The notes beneath the pieces were generated by a model, which was given only the letters and a program-made list of their open reading frames with translations, searched no databases and was not told where the DNA came from. A stretch of 64,000 bases of DNA. It comes from a bacterium (GTDB taxonomy: Bacteria > 4484-113 > JAFGCY01). The first letter of the stretch is position 1. Every line of letters begins with the position of its first letter. The stretch lies in the NCBI GenBank assembly GCA_020849855.1, contig JADZFO010000023.1, positions 22,491 to 86,490 on the forward strand, written 5' to 3'. Shown in pieces: positions 1 to 8,115 of the stretch. Both the position numbers and the translations under genes were made by a program.

Positions 1-16
1 GGATATCGGCTGCTAT

Positions 17-42
17 GAAAAGGCCGGCCCCTAGGCCGGCCT
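17..42 (-). terminator. Rho-independent terminator of the zinc-ribbon membrane protein gene
   Basis: A 9-bp perfect stem (AGGCCGGCC / GGCCGGCCT, 21-29 with 34-42) with a 4-nt loop is followed, reading the minus strand, by TTTTC. It lies just past the stop codon of the leftward gene, as expected for its transcription terminator. Confidence 0.7.
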
Positions 43-87
43 GATTTACAGCAGGGTGATCAGCGCCGCGGCGCTGGGTTCGCGGCC

Positions 88-1257
88 TCAGGCCGCCCCG
101 GGCACCGAGGCTTCCTCTGCCTCGGCAGCGCCTTCCTGCGACTTCTGCCACTTGCCGCAGTGATGGCAGAAGACACTGTCGCGCACGAGGATGCCGTCGC
201 AGTCGCTGCAGCGCGGGCCGCTGCGCCATTCGAAGACCAGGCGCAGGTTGTGGTGGCAGGCGTTGCACATCTTGGGCTGCTCGTGCTGGATGTTCGGGTT
301 GCCGCAGAAGGGGCAGACCAGCGCATGCTCGATGGGCATGTGCTCGCTGTTCTGGGCCGCGCTGTCGCCGCTGGCCAGACTGGCCGCCGCGCCGCCGGAA
401 GTGGCAAGCGGCAGGGAGTATTCAAGGTTCTCGAAGACCGGCATTTCCTGGTCAATCTCAAAGATGCCGGCGTTGCGCATGGCGATGGCGGCGATCTTGG
501 CCGCTGTAGCCACCAGCAGGGGCACGATCAGCCCGCCCAGCAGGGCCGGGAAAAGGCCGGCCAGGCCGTCAAAGAGCGGGCCGGTGAGGGACAACATCAG
601 GACCGCCACCAGGGAGTAGACGGCGTAGGGGCCGCAGACATAAACAGCGTCGTTGCTGCGGCGGGTGATCATCACCACGATCAGAAAACCCAGCAGCAGG
701 CTGGCAATGCCGATCCACAGGTCGCCCTGGACGATCACCGTGGCCTGGTCCTGGCCGAAGTTCGCGGTGGAGGCGACGCTCTGGGGCATGCCGGTCGGCA
801 GCAGGTGCCGGCCAATCAGACCGACAGGCGGCAGGTGGCCAAAGGCGTCCACATAAGCCGGCTCGCTGTAGGGCCAGGGTGAGATGCTGTCGCCGCTGCG
901 GATCTCAAAGGCAAAGCTGAGCATGCCGGTGAGCAGCAGGGGGATCCAGGCCAGGGCCCACATGGCAGGGCGGAAGAACTGGCCCAGGGCCAGGTCGCCG
1001 GCGCCGGAGTCGACAACAATGTCCGGCTCGCGCTCGGAGGCGGGAATCTCGGCAGCGGCAGGGGCTTCGGCGGCGAGCTGGGTCTCGGGTCCGCTGGACT
1101 GGGTCAGTTCAGAGCTGTTCGCCGGATTAACCGCGAACCAGTCCAGGTTATGTTCAGCCGCCTGTTCCGCCGCTGGCGGATCAGCCTTTCCATTTGTGCT
1201 GCCGGCCTGCCCTACACCAGGAGGCAGCTTAGACGGTCCTTCAGCATCAGCCCACAT
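88..1257 (-). CDS. Membrane protein with C-terminal double zinc ribbon
   Basis: A 389-residue protein of unknown function. The first 95 residues are acidic and Ala-rich. Hydrophobic segments follow at about residues 98-118, 180-198, 206-228 and 232-262, so the middle is membrane embedded. The C-terminal tail holds eight cysteines in four CxxC pairs (C315/C318, C331/C334, C350/C353, C364/C367), the layout of two treble-clef or rubredoxin-like zinc ribbons. The ATG is preceded by GAGGTG at good spacing. It stands alone and is divergent from the secreted protein at 1693. Zinc-ribbon membrane proteins of this kind are common but rarely assigned a role, and I infer only membrane location and zinc binding. 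Confidence 0.8.
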   Translation of the reverse strand: MWADAEGPSKLPPGVGQAGSTNGKADPPAAEQAAEHNLDWFAVNPANSSELTQSSGPETQLAAEAPAAAEIPASEREPDIVVDSGAGDLALGQFFRPAMWALAWIPLLLTGMLSFAFEIRSGDSISPWPYSEPAYVDAFGHLPPVGLIGRHLLPTGMPQSVASTANFGQDQATVIVQGDLWIGIASLLLGFLIVVMITRRSNDAVYVCGPYAVYSLVAVLMLSLTGPLFDGLAGLFPALLGGLIVPLLVATAAKIAAIAMRNAGIFEIDQEMPVFENLEYSLPLATSGGAAASLASGDSAAQNSEHMPIEHALVCPFCGNPNIQHEQPKMCNACHHNLRLVFEWRSGPRCSDCDGILVRDSVFCHHCGKWQKSQEGAAEAEEASVPGAA

Positions 1258-1483
1258 CCGGGCACCTCGCTATACACCGGCGGCCAAGGCCACCGGCCGG
1301 TTTACCGTCCACCCGTCCCTGTCAAACACAACTCAGCATCCACAACGGCCGTCCCCCACACCGGCGCACCGCGCCAGCTGCTTCGTTGCCAAACCGCTGT
1401 GTCCTCACAAAGTGAGACGAACAACTAAACATTATGTTACTAGAAAGTGAAGCAGGCTGCAACAAGGGCTGTTGATATATTGC

Positions 1484-1510
1484 TTAAGCGCGAATGAGCA
1501 GCGCCGATAC
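1484..1510 (+). promoter_or_regulatory. Possible sigma-28 (FliA) promoter
   Basis: TTAA, 15 nt, then GCCGATAC, against the FliA consensus TAAA-N15-GCCGATAA: two mismatches with exact spacing. It points toward the secreted protein gene but lies about 180 nt upstream of its start. It may be chance; it is listed because a fliA gene is present in the same window. Confidence 0.3.
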
Positions 1511-1594
1511 AGGCTCAGGCGGCCGGCGGCAGAAGGGCCGGGCGCCCGCAGCCGGACTATTGCGCCAATATGGCTTTACATCAGCCTTTCGTGC

Positions 1595-1600
1595 TATAAT
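1595..1600 (+). promoter_or_regulatory. -10 box upstream of the secreted protein gene
   Basis: A perfect TATAAT followed by CC, about 90 nt before the start codon at 1693. No convincing -35 hexamer is seen 16-18 nt upstream. The same TATAATCC form recurs before other genes in the window. Confidence 0.45.
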
Positions 1601-1692
1601 CCGCCTTTAATAGGAAGGGCGACCTTCCCGCTTTGCCGGGCGCACCGCCTCCGGAGCGCAGGCAGGGGCCATCAGACTTAGGAGGAGATGGA

Positions 1693-2730
1693 ATGATGAG
1701 GACCGAGCATGGGCTGCTGGGCCGTCTGTGCATTGGCGCTGCAGGCATCGCTGCCACAGTGCTCCTCGCCGCGCCGCTGACGGCGCAGGCGCAGGTGGTG
1801 CCTGGCACTCTCGATCCCTACGAGCTGGCGCCGAAGAACGTGCACCTTTATCCGGTCAGCCTTGATGCGCGCGTGCCCTTCCAGTACGTCCCGCCGATCT
1901 TCGCCCCGCGCCCGATGTGGCGTGGCGCCCTGACCGCGCAGGAGCTGTACGGCATCGCGCCGCACAACTGGACCGTGCAGGAGATCCCGGATTCCACCGC
2001 GCTGGTGGCCTGGGGCACCGTCCACAAGGGCAAGAAGAACAAGACTCAGACCGTGGTCAAGGAAGCCGCCAACCAGCAGGAATTCCTGATCGTGCCTCCG
2101 GCCGGCCTGGGTTCCAGCGACTTCATGTATGTGAAGACCAGCATGCGCTGGGTGCCCAAGAGCGCCGACAGCGAGATTTCCGAGATGCTGGAGCGCGAGC
2201 TGATCACTGAGCCCGGCCCCCGCGTTAACTCGCTGGCCGAGGAGCTGACGGTTTCGCAGCTGATGTACAACTACGAGCGCGTTGAAGACGTGGCTGACAT
2301 GCAGCCGCGCATTCATCCCTCCCTGTCGGATGAGCTGGCCACCAACTACTGGCCGGTGGATCAGATCTACTTCGCCTACAGCGGCTGGCGCCGTGATCCG
2401 CAGCGCCTGCGCACCGCCGGCGACTTCATCCCGCAGTGGTTCACCTTCGAGGGCAAGCTGCTGGCGACCAAGAAGGCCTCCAACGGCTGGTACCTGCTGC
2501 GCGTGGACTGCCAGGGCTACAACCCCTGGTACCCGCACGAGGTGACCAAGAACATCATGCGCAAGCTGATCGCCCGTTCCTTCGATGAGTTCGTTGAGCC
2601 GACCCGCTACTACGATGTTGAGCTGCCGATGGATGGCAAGGAATGGCATCGTCAGGGCAGCGGCGAGATGCGTCCTCACGACACCCGCAAGCGCGCCGGC
2701 ACCGGCAGCGCTGGCCAGGGCTCCTACTAG
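1693..2730 (+). CDS. Secreted protein of unknown function
   Basis: About 345 residues. The reading frame is open from 1633, but the ATG-ATG pair at 1693/1696 is preceded by AGGAGGAG at good spacing, so translation should start there. The N-terminus is a clear Sec signal peptide: a basic start, a hydrophobic core through LLAAPL, and an AQA cleavage site. The mature part is soluble, rich in Trp, Tyr and Pro, and ends in a basic Gly/Ser tail. I recognise no family. It is monocistronic: its own -10 box lies upstream and a strong terminator follows 40 nt after the stop. A periplasmic or surface location is inferred. Confidence 0.75.
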   Translation: MMRTEHGLLGRLCIGAAGIAATVLLAAPLTAQAQVVPGTLDPYELAPKNVHLYPVSLDARVPFQYVPPIFAPRPMWRGALTAQELYGIAPHNWTVQEIPDSTALVAWGTVHKGKKNKTQTVVKEAANQQEFLIVPPAGLGSSDFMYVKTSMRWVPKSADSEISEMLERELITEPGPRVNSLAEELTVSQLMYNYERVEDVADMQPRIHPSLSDELATNYWPVDQIYFAYSGWRRDPQRLRTAGDFIPQWFTFEGKLLATKKASNGWYLLRVDCQGYNPWYPHEVTKNIMRKLIARSFDEFVEPTRYYDVELPMDGKEWHRQGSGEMRPHDTRKRAGTGSAGQGSY

Positions 2731-2770
2731 GCCCGGGGCTGGGAAACCAGCCGCTTAAACAGAAGCTCAA

Positions 2771-2798
2771 GGGCGGGGGAAACCCCGCCCTTTTCTTT
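2771..2798 (+). terminator. Rho-independent terminator
   Basis: GGGCGGGG (2771-2778), GAAA tetraloop, CCCCGCCC (2783-2790), then TTTTCTTT. This is a textbook intrinsic terminator 40 nt after the secreted protein gene. Confidence 0.93.
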
Positions 2799-2883
2799 GG
2801 GTCTGGACTGAAACAAGCGCGCCTTCCATGTCGGCGCGCAGCGAGCAGGGCTGGATGAGAGGCATGAGGGCGTACAAGCAAAA

Positions 2884-2929
2884 CGCCTCCCTGGGGAGGC
2901 GCATCTGTCTGGTAGACATGAAGTCTACC
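2884..2929. repeat. REP-like pair of small hairpins
   Basis: Two adjacent palindromes: CGCCTCC/GGAGGCG (2884-2890 with 2895-2901) and GGTAGAC-ATGAA-GTCTACC (2911-2929). The second has the same design as the GGACTGAAGTCC palindromes near 61.9 kb and 63.7 kb. There is no T-tract, so a terminator is less likely. It fills the gap before the ABC-2 permease gene. Confidence 0.5.
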
Positions 2930-2962
2930 CCGGCCACTGGCGCCAGCGCCTAAAATCAGCAG

Positions 2963-3805
2963 GTGGATAGCCGCCCCGCCGCACATGCTTACCGCCCGCC
3001 CAGCCCGGCGCACTGGCTGGCCCTGTGCTGGCACTATGCCCTGCAGCGCCTGAAGATGGACCTGGCCTACCGCGGCGATTACCTCTTCGCCATGTTCACC
3101 AGCCTGCTTTACACCTGCCTGCAGCTCTTCTTCCTCTGGGCGCTGTTCAGCCGGGTGCCGCAGGTGCACGGCTGGACCCTGGAGGGCATGATCCTGCTCT
3201 TTGGCTTCAGCCAGGTCTCCTTCGGCTGGTTTTCCGTGGGCTTCTTTGAGCTGGTCAACCAGCTCTCGGACTACTACATCCTGGAGGGCCACCTGGACCG
3301 GCCGCTGCTGCGCCCGGCCCCGCCGCTGCTGCAGCTGATCATGGAGAACCTCAGCCTGCGCGAGCTGCATATCGTGGTCAAGGGCACGGCCATCGTCTGG
3401 TGGGCCCTGGGCCAGCTGGAGCAGCCGGTGGCGATGGCGCCCTGGGTCTTCCTGGCCATGCAGGGCCTTGGCATCCTTGGCGCGGTCGTTTACGCCGGCG
3501 TCTTCCTGGCCATCGCCTCGCTGAGTTTCTGGGTCAAGGACCGCGTCGGCCTGGTCAACCCGCTCTTTTCGGTATCTGAAGCGGCGCGCTACCCGTTGAC
3601 GATCTATGACCACTGGGTGCAGGTGCTCTTCACCGTGGTGGTGCCCTTCGGCTTCGCCGCCTTCTACCCGGCGCTCTATTTCACCGAGCCGGAGAGCTGG
3701 CGGCGCTGGCTGCTGCTGGGCCCGCTGATTGCGGCCGTCACCATGGGCTTTGGCATCCTGGTCTTCAGCGGCGGCCTGAAGCGCTATGAGAGCTCTGGAA
3801 CCTGA
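2963..3805 (+). CDS. ABC-2 type transporter permease (DUF990-like)
   Basis: A 280-residue polytopic membrane protein with about six hydrophobic segments and the pattern of the ABC2_membrane_6 (DUF990) family: an early LKMDLAYRGDYLF region, a central ILEGHLDRPLLRP motif and a final FSGGLKRYESSGT. Such permeases usually come as a pair next to an ATPase and export lipids, peptides or drugs; here neither the second permease nor the ATPase is adjacent. The GTG start has no Shine-Dalgarno, but a TAAAAT box ends 6 nt before it, which fits a leaderless transcript. The C-terminus is complete. The substrate cannot be predicted. Confidence 0.82.
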   Translation: MDSRPAAHAYRPPSPAHWLALCWHYALQRLKMDLAYRGDYLFAMFTSLLYTCLQLFFLWALFSRVPQVHGWTLEGMILLFGFSQVSFGWFSVGFFELVNQLSDYYILEGHLDRPLLRPAPPLLQLIMENLSLRELHIVVKGTAIVWWALGQLEQPVAMAPWVFLAMQGLGILGAVVYAGVFLAIASLSFWVKDRVGLVNPLFSVSEAARYPLTIYDHWVQVLFTVVVPFGFAAFYPALYFTEPESWRRWLLLGPLIAAVTMGFGILVFSGGLKRYESSGT

Positions 3806-4082
3806 ATTGAGGCACTCAGCCGGAAATCGATGTATCCGCGACAGTTAATTTTGCAGTCCTGAGACTTTAATGGACTTTCAAGCAGGCAAGTGGCAGGCAA
3901 AGAAAAAGCCTCCGCTCCCGCGGAGGCCGCTGTAGGGGGAATAATAGCTGGCCGACTGCAATTGGTTTTACAGTCACTAATACAGACCAGCGTAAACCCT
4001 CCGGGTTCCCGAAATCGGGAAGAATTTCTGAGTGTTTTCGGCGCAGAACTGCGCGATTCGAAGCTCAGCCCAGGGGGCTGAA
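3806..4082. other. Intergenic region between convergent genes
   Basis: About 280 nt separating the ABC-2 permease gene from the leftward polyprenyl synthase gene. It contains the minus-strand terminator at 3900-3927 and a small TTCCCGA/TCGGGAA palindrome near 4005-4020. I see no coding potential or RNA gene in it. Confidence 0.6.
3900..3927 (-). terminator. Rho-independent terminator of the leftward polyprenyl synthase/ccs cluster
   Basis: On the minus strand GCCTCCGC-GGGA-GCGGAGGC (3927-3908) is followed by TTTTTCTTT. The 8-bp GC stem and T-tract are canonical. It terminates transcription coming from the polyprenyl synthase gene. Confidence 0.88.
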
Positions 4083-5105
4083 TCAGGCTGGCCCGAGGGC
4101 GAGACTGGGGGACAGCACATCCAGCACGGAGTGCTCAATTCCCGCCAGAACTTCCAGCGCCGCCGCCCCCGCGCCGGCCGCTTGCATCTGGCTGCGCGTC
4201 TGAGCCGCCCCGCTCAGCAGGCGCTGAGCCTCGCCATAGGCAAAGCCCAGGCTCCCCAGCGCGCTGAGGTGGCTGCGCAGCTCTGCCGCCGCGCCCTGCT
4301 CGGCCGCGCTGCCAGGCTGTTCAGCGCAGGCGCTCTGATAGGCATCCACCAGCTTCGCCGTCAGCTCCGGGGCTTCCAGGTGCGCGTGGATCACCGGCAG
4401 GGTGATCCGGCCTTCCTTGATGTCGTTCATCGCCGGCTTGCCGGTGGCAGCGGGGTCGAGGGTGAGATCCAGCAGGTCGTCCACAACCTGGAAGGCCAGG
4501 CCGAGCTGCTTGCCATAGTCGCGGGCCAGGCCGTGCAGGGGCTCGCCAGCGCCGCCCAGATAGGCGCCCATCTGGCTGACCAGGGCGAAGAGGCTGCCGG
4601 TCTTCAGGTAGATCACGTCGTAGTATTTCTCGACCGAGAGATCGAGGTTGTTGCGGTTGACCACTTCCTCGATCACGCCGAGGCCCAGCTCGCGGCTGGC
4701 GGCGAACATCAGCTCCAGCAGGCGGAAGTCGCGCTCGCTGGTGACAGCCTCGAAGACCAGGGCCAGCAGATAGTCGCCCACGACCACCGCGATCTCATTG
4801 CCGAAGCGGCTGGAGAGCGTCAGCTTGCCGCGGCGTGTCTCCGCCTCGTCGATCACGTCGTCGTGGATCAGGGTGGCGGTGTGCAGCAGCTCACAGCAGG
4901 CGGCGCAGTTGACGAAGGACTCGTACCTGCCGCTGTCGCCAAGCGAGGCCATGTTGATCAGCAGGCGCGGGCGCAGCAGCTTGCCGCGGCTCTGGCCGAC
5001 CTCAGCGATATAGCGGGTGACGATGCCCTCACTGCCGGCGACGATGGCCTCCATGCGCTCGCCGACGTGCTGAAGCTGGTCCTGGACTGAATGTGCGGCG
5101 CTCAT
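4083..5105 (-). CDS. Polyprenyl diphosphate synthase
   Basis: A 340-residue trans-prenyltransferase that builds the long isoprenoid chain of a quinone or related lipid from IPP and an allylic starter. Hallmarks are GKLLRPRL near residue 41, the first Asp-rich motif DDVID (82-86) followed by ETRRG, KTGSLF near 168, and the second Asp-rich motif DDLLD (209-213). The residues before the first motif are not bulky, which suits a long-chain product, so an IspB/HepT-like role is likely. The start has GGAGGG 7 nt upstream. It follows resB by 16 nt on the same strand and probably shares its transcript, linking quinone and cytochrome c supply. Chain length is not certain. Confidence 0.9.
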   Translation of the reverse strand: MSAAHSVQDQLQHVGERMEAIVAGSEGIVTRYIAEVGQSRGKLLRPRLLINMASLGDSGRYESFVNCAACCELLHTATLIHDDVIDEAETRRGKLTLSSRFGNEIAVVVGDYLLALVFEAVTSERDFRLLELMFAASRELGLGVIEEVVNRNNLDLSVEKYYDVIYLKTGSLFALVSQMGAYLGGAGEPLHGLARDYGKQLGLAFQVVDDLLDLTLDPAATGKPAMNDIKEGRITLPVIHAHLEAPELTAKLVDAYQSACAEQPGSAAEQGAAAELRSHLSALGSLGFAYGEAQRLLSGAAQTRSQMQAAGAGAAALEVLAGIEHSVLDVLSPSLALGPA

Positions 5106-5121
5106 GCGCCCTCCGTGGTCA

Positions 5122-6720
5122 TTACCCGTTCAGGATAGCATGCAGCTTCTGGCGCAGGGGGTGGCGGGCCTTGCCGCCCGGCCCAGTCACCAGCAGGAAG
5201 ACCTTGCCGTCCTCGGCCCGCAGCCAGACCTGCGTGAAGCCGATGTAGAGCGTGAAGGCGACACCGAGGATCATGCAGATCCAGCCGAAGTAGAGCACCG
5301 GCTTGCCGGGGTCACGGTTGTACTGGAAGATGCTGTAGTTGTCGATGCGCTCACTCATACGGCACTCGGCCATGCGGCCGCCGGCCATCGCGCTGAAGCC
5401 CTTCTCGGTGTCAATGATCTGGCTGCCCATGTACTGGCCCGAGGCGGCGTCATAGAAGCTGGCGATGGTCAGCGGGCCGATATAGCGGGTCTTCTTGCCG
5501 TCCTCGTAAAGGTCGCCGGCCTTGACCGCGTCGAAGCGGAAGTTCATCGGCGAGGTCTCCACGCCCCGTGGCAGCACCGCCACCATGTCGCCGCCTTCCT
5601 GGGGCAGCAGCCACTGGCTGGAGGACTCGTCCCAGATGGCTACACCCATCGGGGTCAGGGTGCTGAGCTGGTCAGCGATGATGCGGTAGTCCTTCGCCTC
5701 ACCTTCCTGGCCGGCCCAGGAAACGGAGAGATAGCCGTCCTGCTGGTAGCCGCTTTGGTAGAGGATCAGCTTCTCGACCACCAGGGGGTGGTTGACCTTG
5801 ACTTCCTTGGTAACGGTGCGGCCCTTGAAGGTGCCGGTCAGGTCGCTGACGTAGTCGCGCACGAAGTAGCGGTAGTAGGGCCACAGCTCCTCGGGCGTGT
5901 TCTTGCGCATCTCGCTGGGCACTTCGATCTTCCAGTCGTAGTCGATGCGGAAGTTCTTCTGGTCCAGTTCGTAGTTCAGCGGGGCCATCAGCTTGAGCAG
6001 GGGCTGAATGTAGGAGACCTTGCCCTCCGAGCGGTCCAGCGTGAGCACCGATGTTTCGCCGTCTGCCAGGCGCACGTTGCCCTGGCTGCCGGTGGCCTTG
6101 CCATAGATACCGCCGCCCAGCAGCACCAGGATCGCGAAGTGCAGCAGTACCAGGGCCCACTTCTTCAGGAAGCCCTTGTCGGCATAAAGGCAGGCCGCGC
6201 CGGAATGCTCACCGCGGGCCACGCGGAAACCCTGGGCCTGCAGCTCGGCCGCGGCCTTTTCCAGGGCGGCATCCGCGCCGTCCTCAGCGGCATAGAAGAC
6301 CGCGCGCTTGTTGTTGGCGAAGAAACTCTGGCCTCGGGCGGCGGGCGGGCTCTTCCAGAGGCTGACCGTGCTGCGGTAGCGGACGATATTGCAGACCACC
6401 GCGCTGACGCAGAGCCAGATCAGCAAGGCGTTGAAGTACCAGGTGAAATAGACGCGGTCCAGCCCGAAGTTATGGATGACGCGGTAGCGCAGGTCGCCAT
6501 ACTTCTGCAGCATGAACTCGTCAAAGCTCAGGCCCATGGGGGGCTGGGCCAGGTGCACCTGCGGGATCATCGTGCCGACGGCGTTGAGAATCGCCAGCGC
6601 CAGCATGACCCAGATCGCGGTGGGCAGGCTGTTAAGTTCACGCCAGAGGAAGCGCCCGACAAGGGCAAGAGGTCCCGGCGATGCAGCGGGGGCTGGGGCA
6701 GCAGCAGGTTCAGCGCTCAT
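5122..6720 (-). CDS. resB: Cytochrome c biogenesis protein ResB (Ccs1)
   Basis: A 532-residue System II cytochrome c maturation protein. ResB/Ccs1 works with CcsA/ResC to carry heme across the inner membrane and attach it to CxxCH apocytochromes. Visible features are the ResB pattern of three N-terminal membrane helices (about 33-52, 90-112 and 187-206), a large periplasmic domain, and a last helix near residue 480, including the segments NSLPTAIWVMLALAIL and FGWICMILGVAFTLYIG. Its ATG overlaps the ccsA stop (ATGA), indicating translational coupling. A likely client, a diheme c-type lipoprotein, lies at 53.2 kb. Confidence 0.92.
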   Translation of the reverse strand: MSAEPAAAPAPAASPGPLALVGRFLWRELNSLPTAIWVMLALAILNAVGTMIPQVHLAQPPMGLSFDEFMLQKYGDLRYRVIHNFGLDRVYFTWYFNALLIWLCVSAVVCNIVRYRSTVSLWKSPPAARGQSFFANNKRAVFYAAEDGADAALEKAAAELQAQGFRVARGEHSGAACLYADKGFLKKWALVLLHFAILVLLGGGIYGKATGSQGNVRLADGETSVLTLDRSEGKVSYIQPLLKLMAPLNYELDQKNFRIDYDWKIEVPSEMRKNTPEELWPYYRYFVRDYVSDLTGTFKGRTVTKEVKVNHPLVVEKLILYQSGYQQDGYLSVSWAGQEGEAKDYRIIADQLSTLTPMGVAIWDESSSQWLLPQEGGDMVAVLPRGVETSPMNFRFDAVKAGDLYEDGKKTRYIGPLTIASFYDAASGQYMGSQIIDTEKGFSAMAGGRMAECRMSERIDNYSIFQYNRDPGKPVLYFGWICMILGVAFTLYIGFTQVWLRAEDGKVFLLVTGPGGKARHPLRQKLHAILNG

Positions 6721-7853
6721 CGTGCATCCATGTCCTGGGGCTCGTCAGCCTTATGCGCCGGCGGGCTGGGGACGTTCATCTTGCCGGCAGCGCCCTTCAA
6801 TGCATCGCGTACTGGTGTACCAAGCACTTCCTCGGCATCCGCGGCCTGTCCCTCGGACAGGTCGCCCTTGGGCACCGGAAGGAAGAGCATCACCAGGAAG
6901 AAGAGCATCGGCATGGCCATGATGCTCAGGCCGATGATGTCCTTCTGCACGTTGGCCGCGCCCATGGTGTAGGCGTGGATCGAGTTCAGGCTGAAGACGT
7001 TGTCCAGCATGTTGACGCCCTGGAAGGTTATCAGGACGACGGTGAAGCCCAGGCAGGACAGCACCGCCGAGCGGTAGCCCAGCCAGCCGGGGCGGTGGCG
7101 CAGGTGCAGGTAAATGATGTAGACAAACCATGTGCCAAGGGCCCAGGTCTCCTTGGGATCCCAGCCCCAGTAGCGGCCCCAGGCCGCGTCGGCCCAGAAG
7201 GCGCCAAGAGCGATGCCCAGGGTGATCACCGGCACTCCAACCAGGATGATGCGGTTGCTGAGCTCGTCAAGGCTGCGCAGGCTGAGCTTGTCGCCGAAGG
7301 TCTTGATCGGCATCCAGCCCTTAACCCGCACCAGATAAAGCAGGCCGAAGACCGCCGCCAGCGCGAAGGCGCTGTAGGAGATGAACATGGCGGTGATGTG
7401 GAAGACCAGCCAGTAGCTCTTCAGCGAAGGCATCAGCTCACGCGGGTCAGGTCCCATGGACTTGGCGGCGAAGCCCAGCGCGGCCAGTGGCACTATCAGG
7501 GCGAAGACGCCGTAGAGCCGGGTCTTGAAGAGCTTTATCTCCAGAATGAAGTAGAGGAGGGTGACCAGCCAGGCGAAGTAGCTGGTGGCCTCGTACATAT
7601 TGGTGGCGGGCAGCAGGAAGCCCTTGTGCTGATGGTAGTAGAAAAGCCCGCGGCTGACCAGGAACAGGGTATGCAGCACCCAGCCAAGCCCCAGGGTGAT
7701 CACGGCCAGCCGTCCCATCCATTCCTTGCGGACAAAGAAGGCGTGGACTGCATAGAAGAGGTAGGCGACGAAGTAGCCAATCATCGCGTAGTCTTTGATC
7801 TGCAGGCCGACTTCTGTACTGGCTAATCCGCTAACCGTGCCAAGCTCACTCAT
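6717..7853 (-). CDS. ccsA: Cytochrome c biogenesis protein CcsA/ResC
   Basis: A heme-handling polytopic membrane protein of about 378 residues. It carries the tryptophan-rich WWD signature as GRYWGWDPKETWAL in a periplasmic loop and a set of conserved histidines (FHITAMFISY; LHLRHRP), typical of the heme-binding partner of ResB. The frame is open 12 codons further upstream, but the ATG at 7853 has GGAGGAAGT immediately before it and is the better start. It heads a leftward operon ccsA-resB-polyprenyl synthase; the four-base ATGA overlap joins it to resB. Confidence 0.92.
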   Translation of the reverse strand: MSELGTVSGLASTEVGLQIKDYAMIGYFVAYLFYAVHAFFVRKEWMGRLAVITLGLGWVLHTLFLVSRGLFYYHQHKGFLLPATNMYEATSYFAWLVTLLYFILEIKLFKTRLYGVFALIVPLAALGFAAKSMGPDPRELMPSLKSYWLVFHITAMFISYSAFALAAVFGLLYLVRVKGWMPIKTFGDKLSLRSLDELSNRIILVGVPVITLGIALGAFWADAAWGRYWGWDPKETWALGTWFVYIIYLHLRHRPGWLGYRSAVLSCLGFTVVLITFQGVNMLDNVFSLNSIHAYTMGAANVQKDIIGLSIMAMPMLFFLVMLFLPVPKGDLSEGQAADAEEVLGTPVRDALKGAAGKMNVPSPPAHKADEPQDMDAR

Positions 7854-7950
7854 ACTTCCTCCGGATGGCCGTACTGGATTAATCCACATCCGGCTCGACC
7901 ATCATCCCACCACGTCACTGGCTGGCTGATACTAGCATAGGACGCATATT

Positions 7951-7964
7951 GTGAATAAATTCAC
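7951..7964. promoter_or_regulatory. Small dyad between divergent ccsA and flhA
   Basis: GTGAA-TAAA-TTCAC, a 5-bp perfect inverted repeat with an AT-only centre, lies in the 262-nt AT-richer gap (7854-8115) between the divergent ccsA and flhA operons. It could be an operator or promoter element for either direction. No other gene was found in this gap. Confidence 0.35.
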
Positions 7965-8115
7965 GTTACAGTGGCCGGTTAAATTTCGGCCAGTCCAATT
8001 AAATGCACTTAATCATCAGCACAGCTAAGACTGCGCGCCCTAGACTGGATTCTCGAAGACGCCTATCTGACAGCGACGGGTCGCTGATCGGCGTTTCGGG
8101 GGAGGAAAGCGGAAA

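Noticed and set aside
160..882. Long plus-strand frames over the zinc-ribbon membrane protein gene
   Set aside because: They are antisense to a gene with clear helices, CxxC pairs, ribosome site and terminator; their composition is that of GC-rich shadow frames.
5104..6972. 622-codon plus-strand frame opposite resB
   Set aside because: Shadow of ResB, which has the right motifs and is coupled to ccsA.
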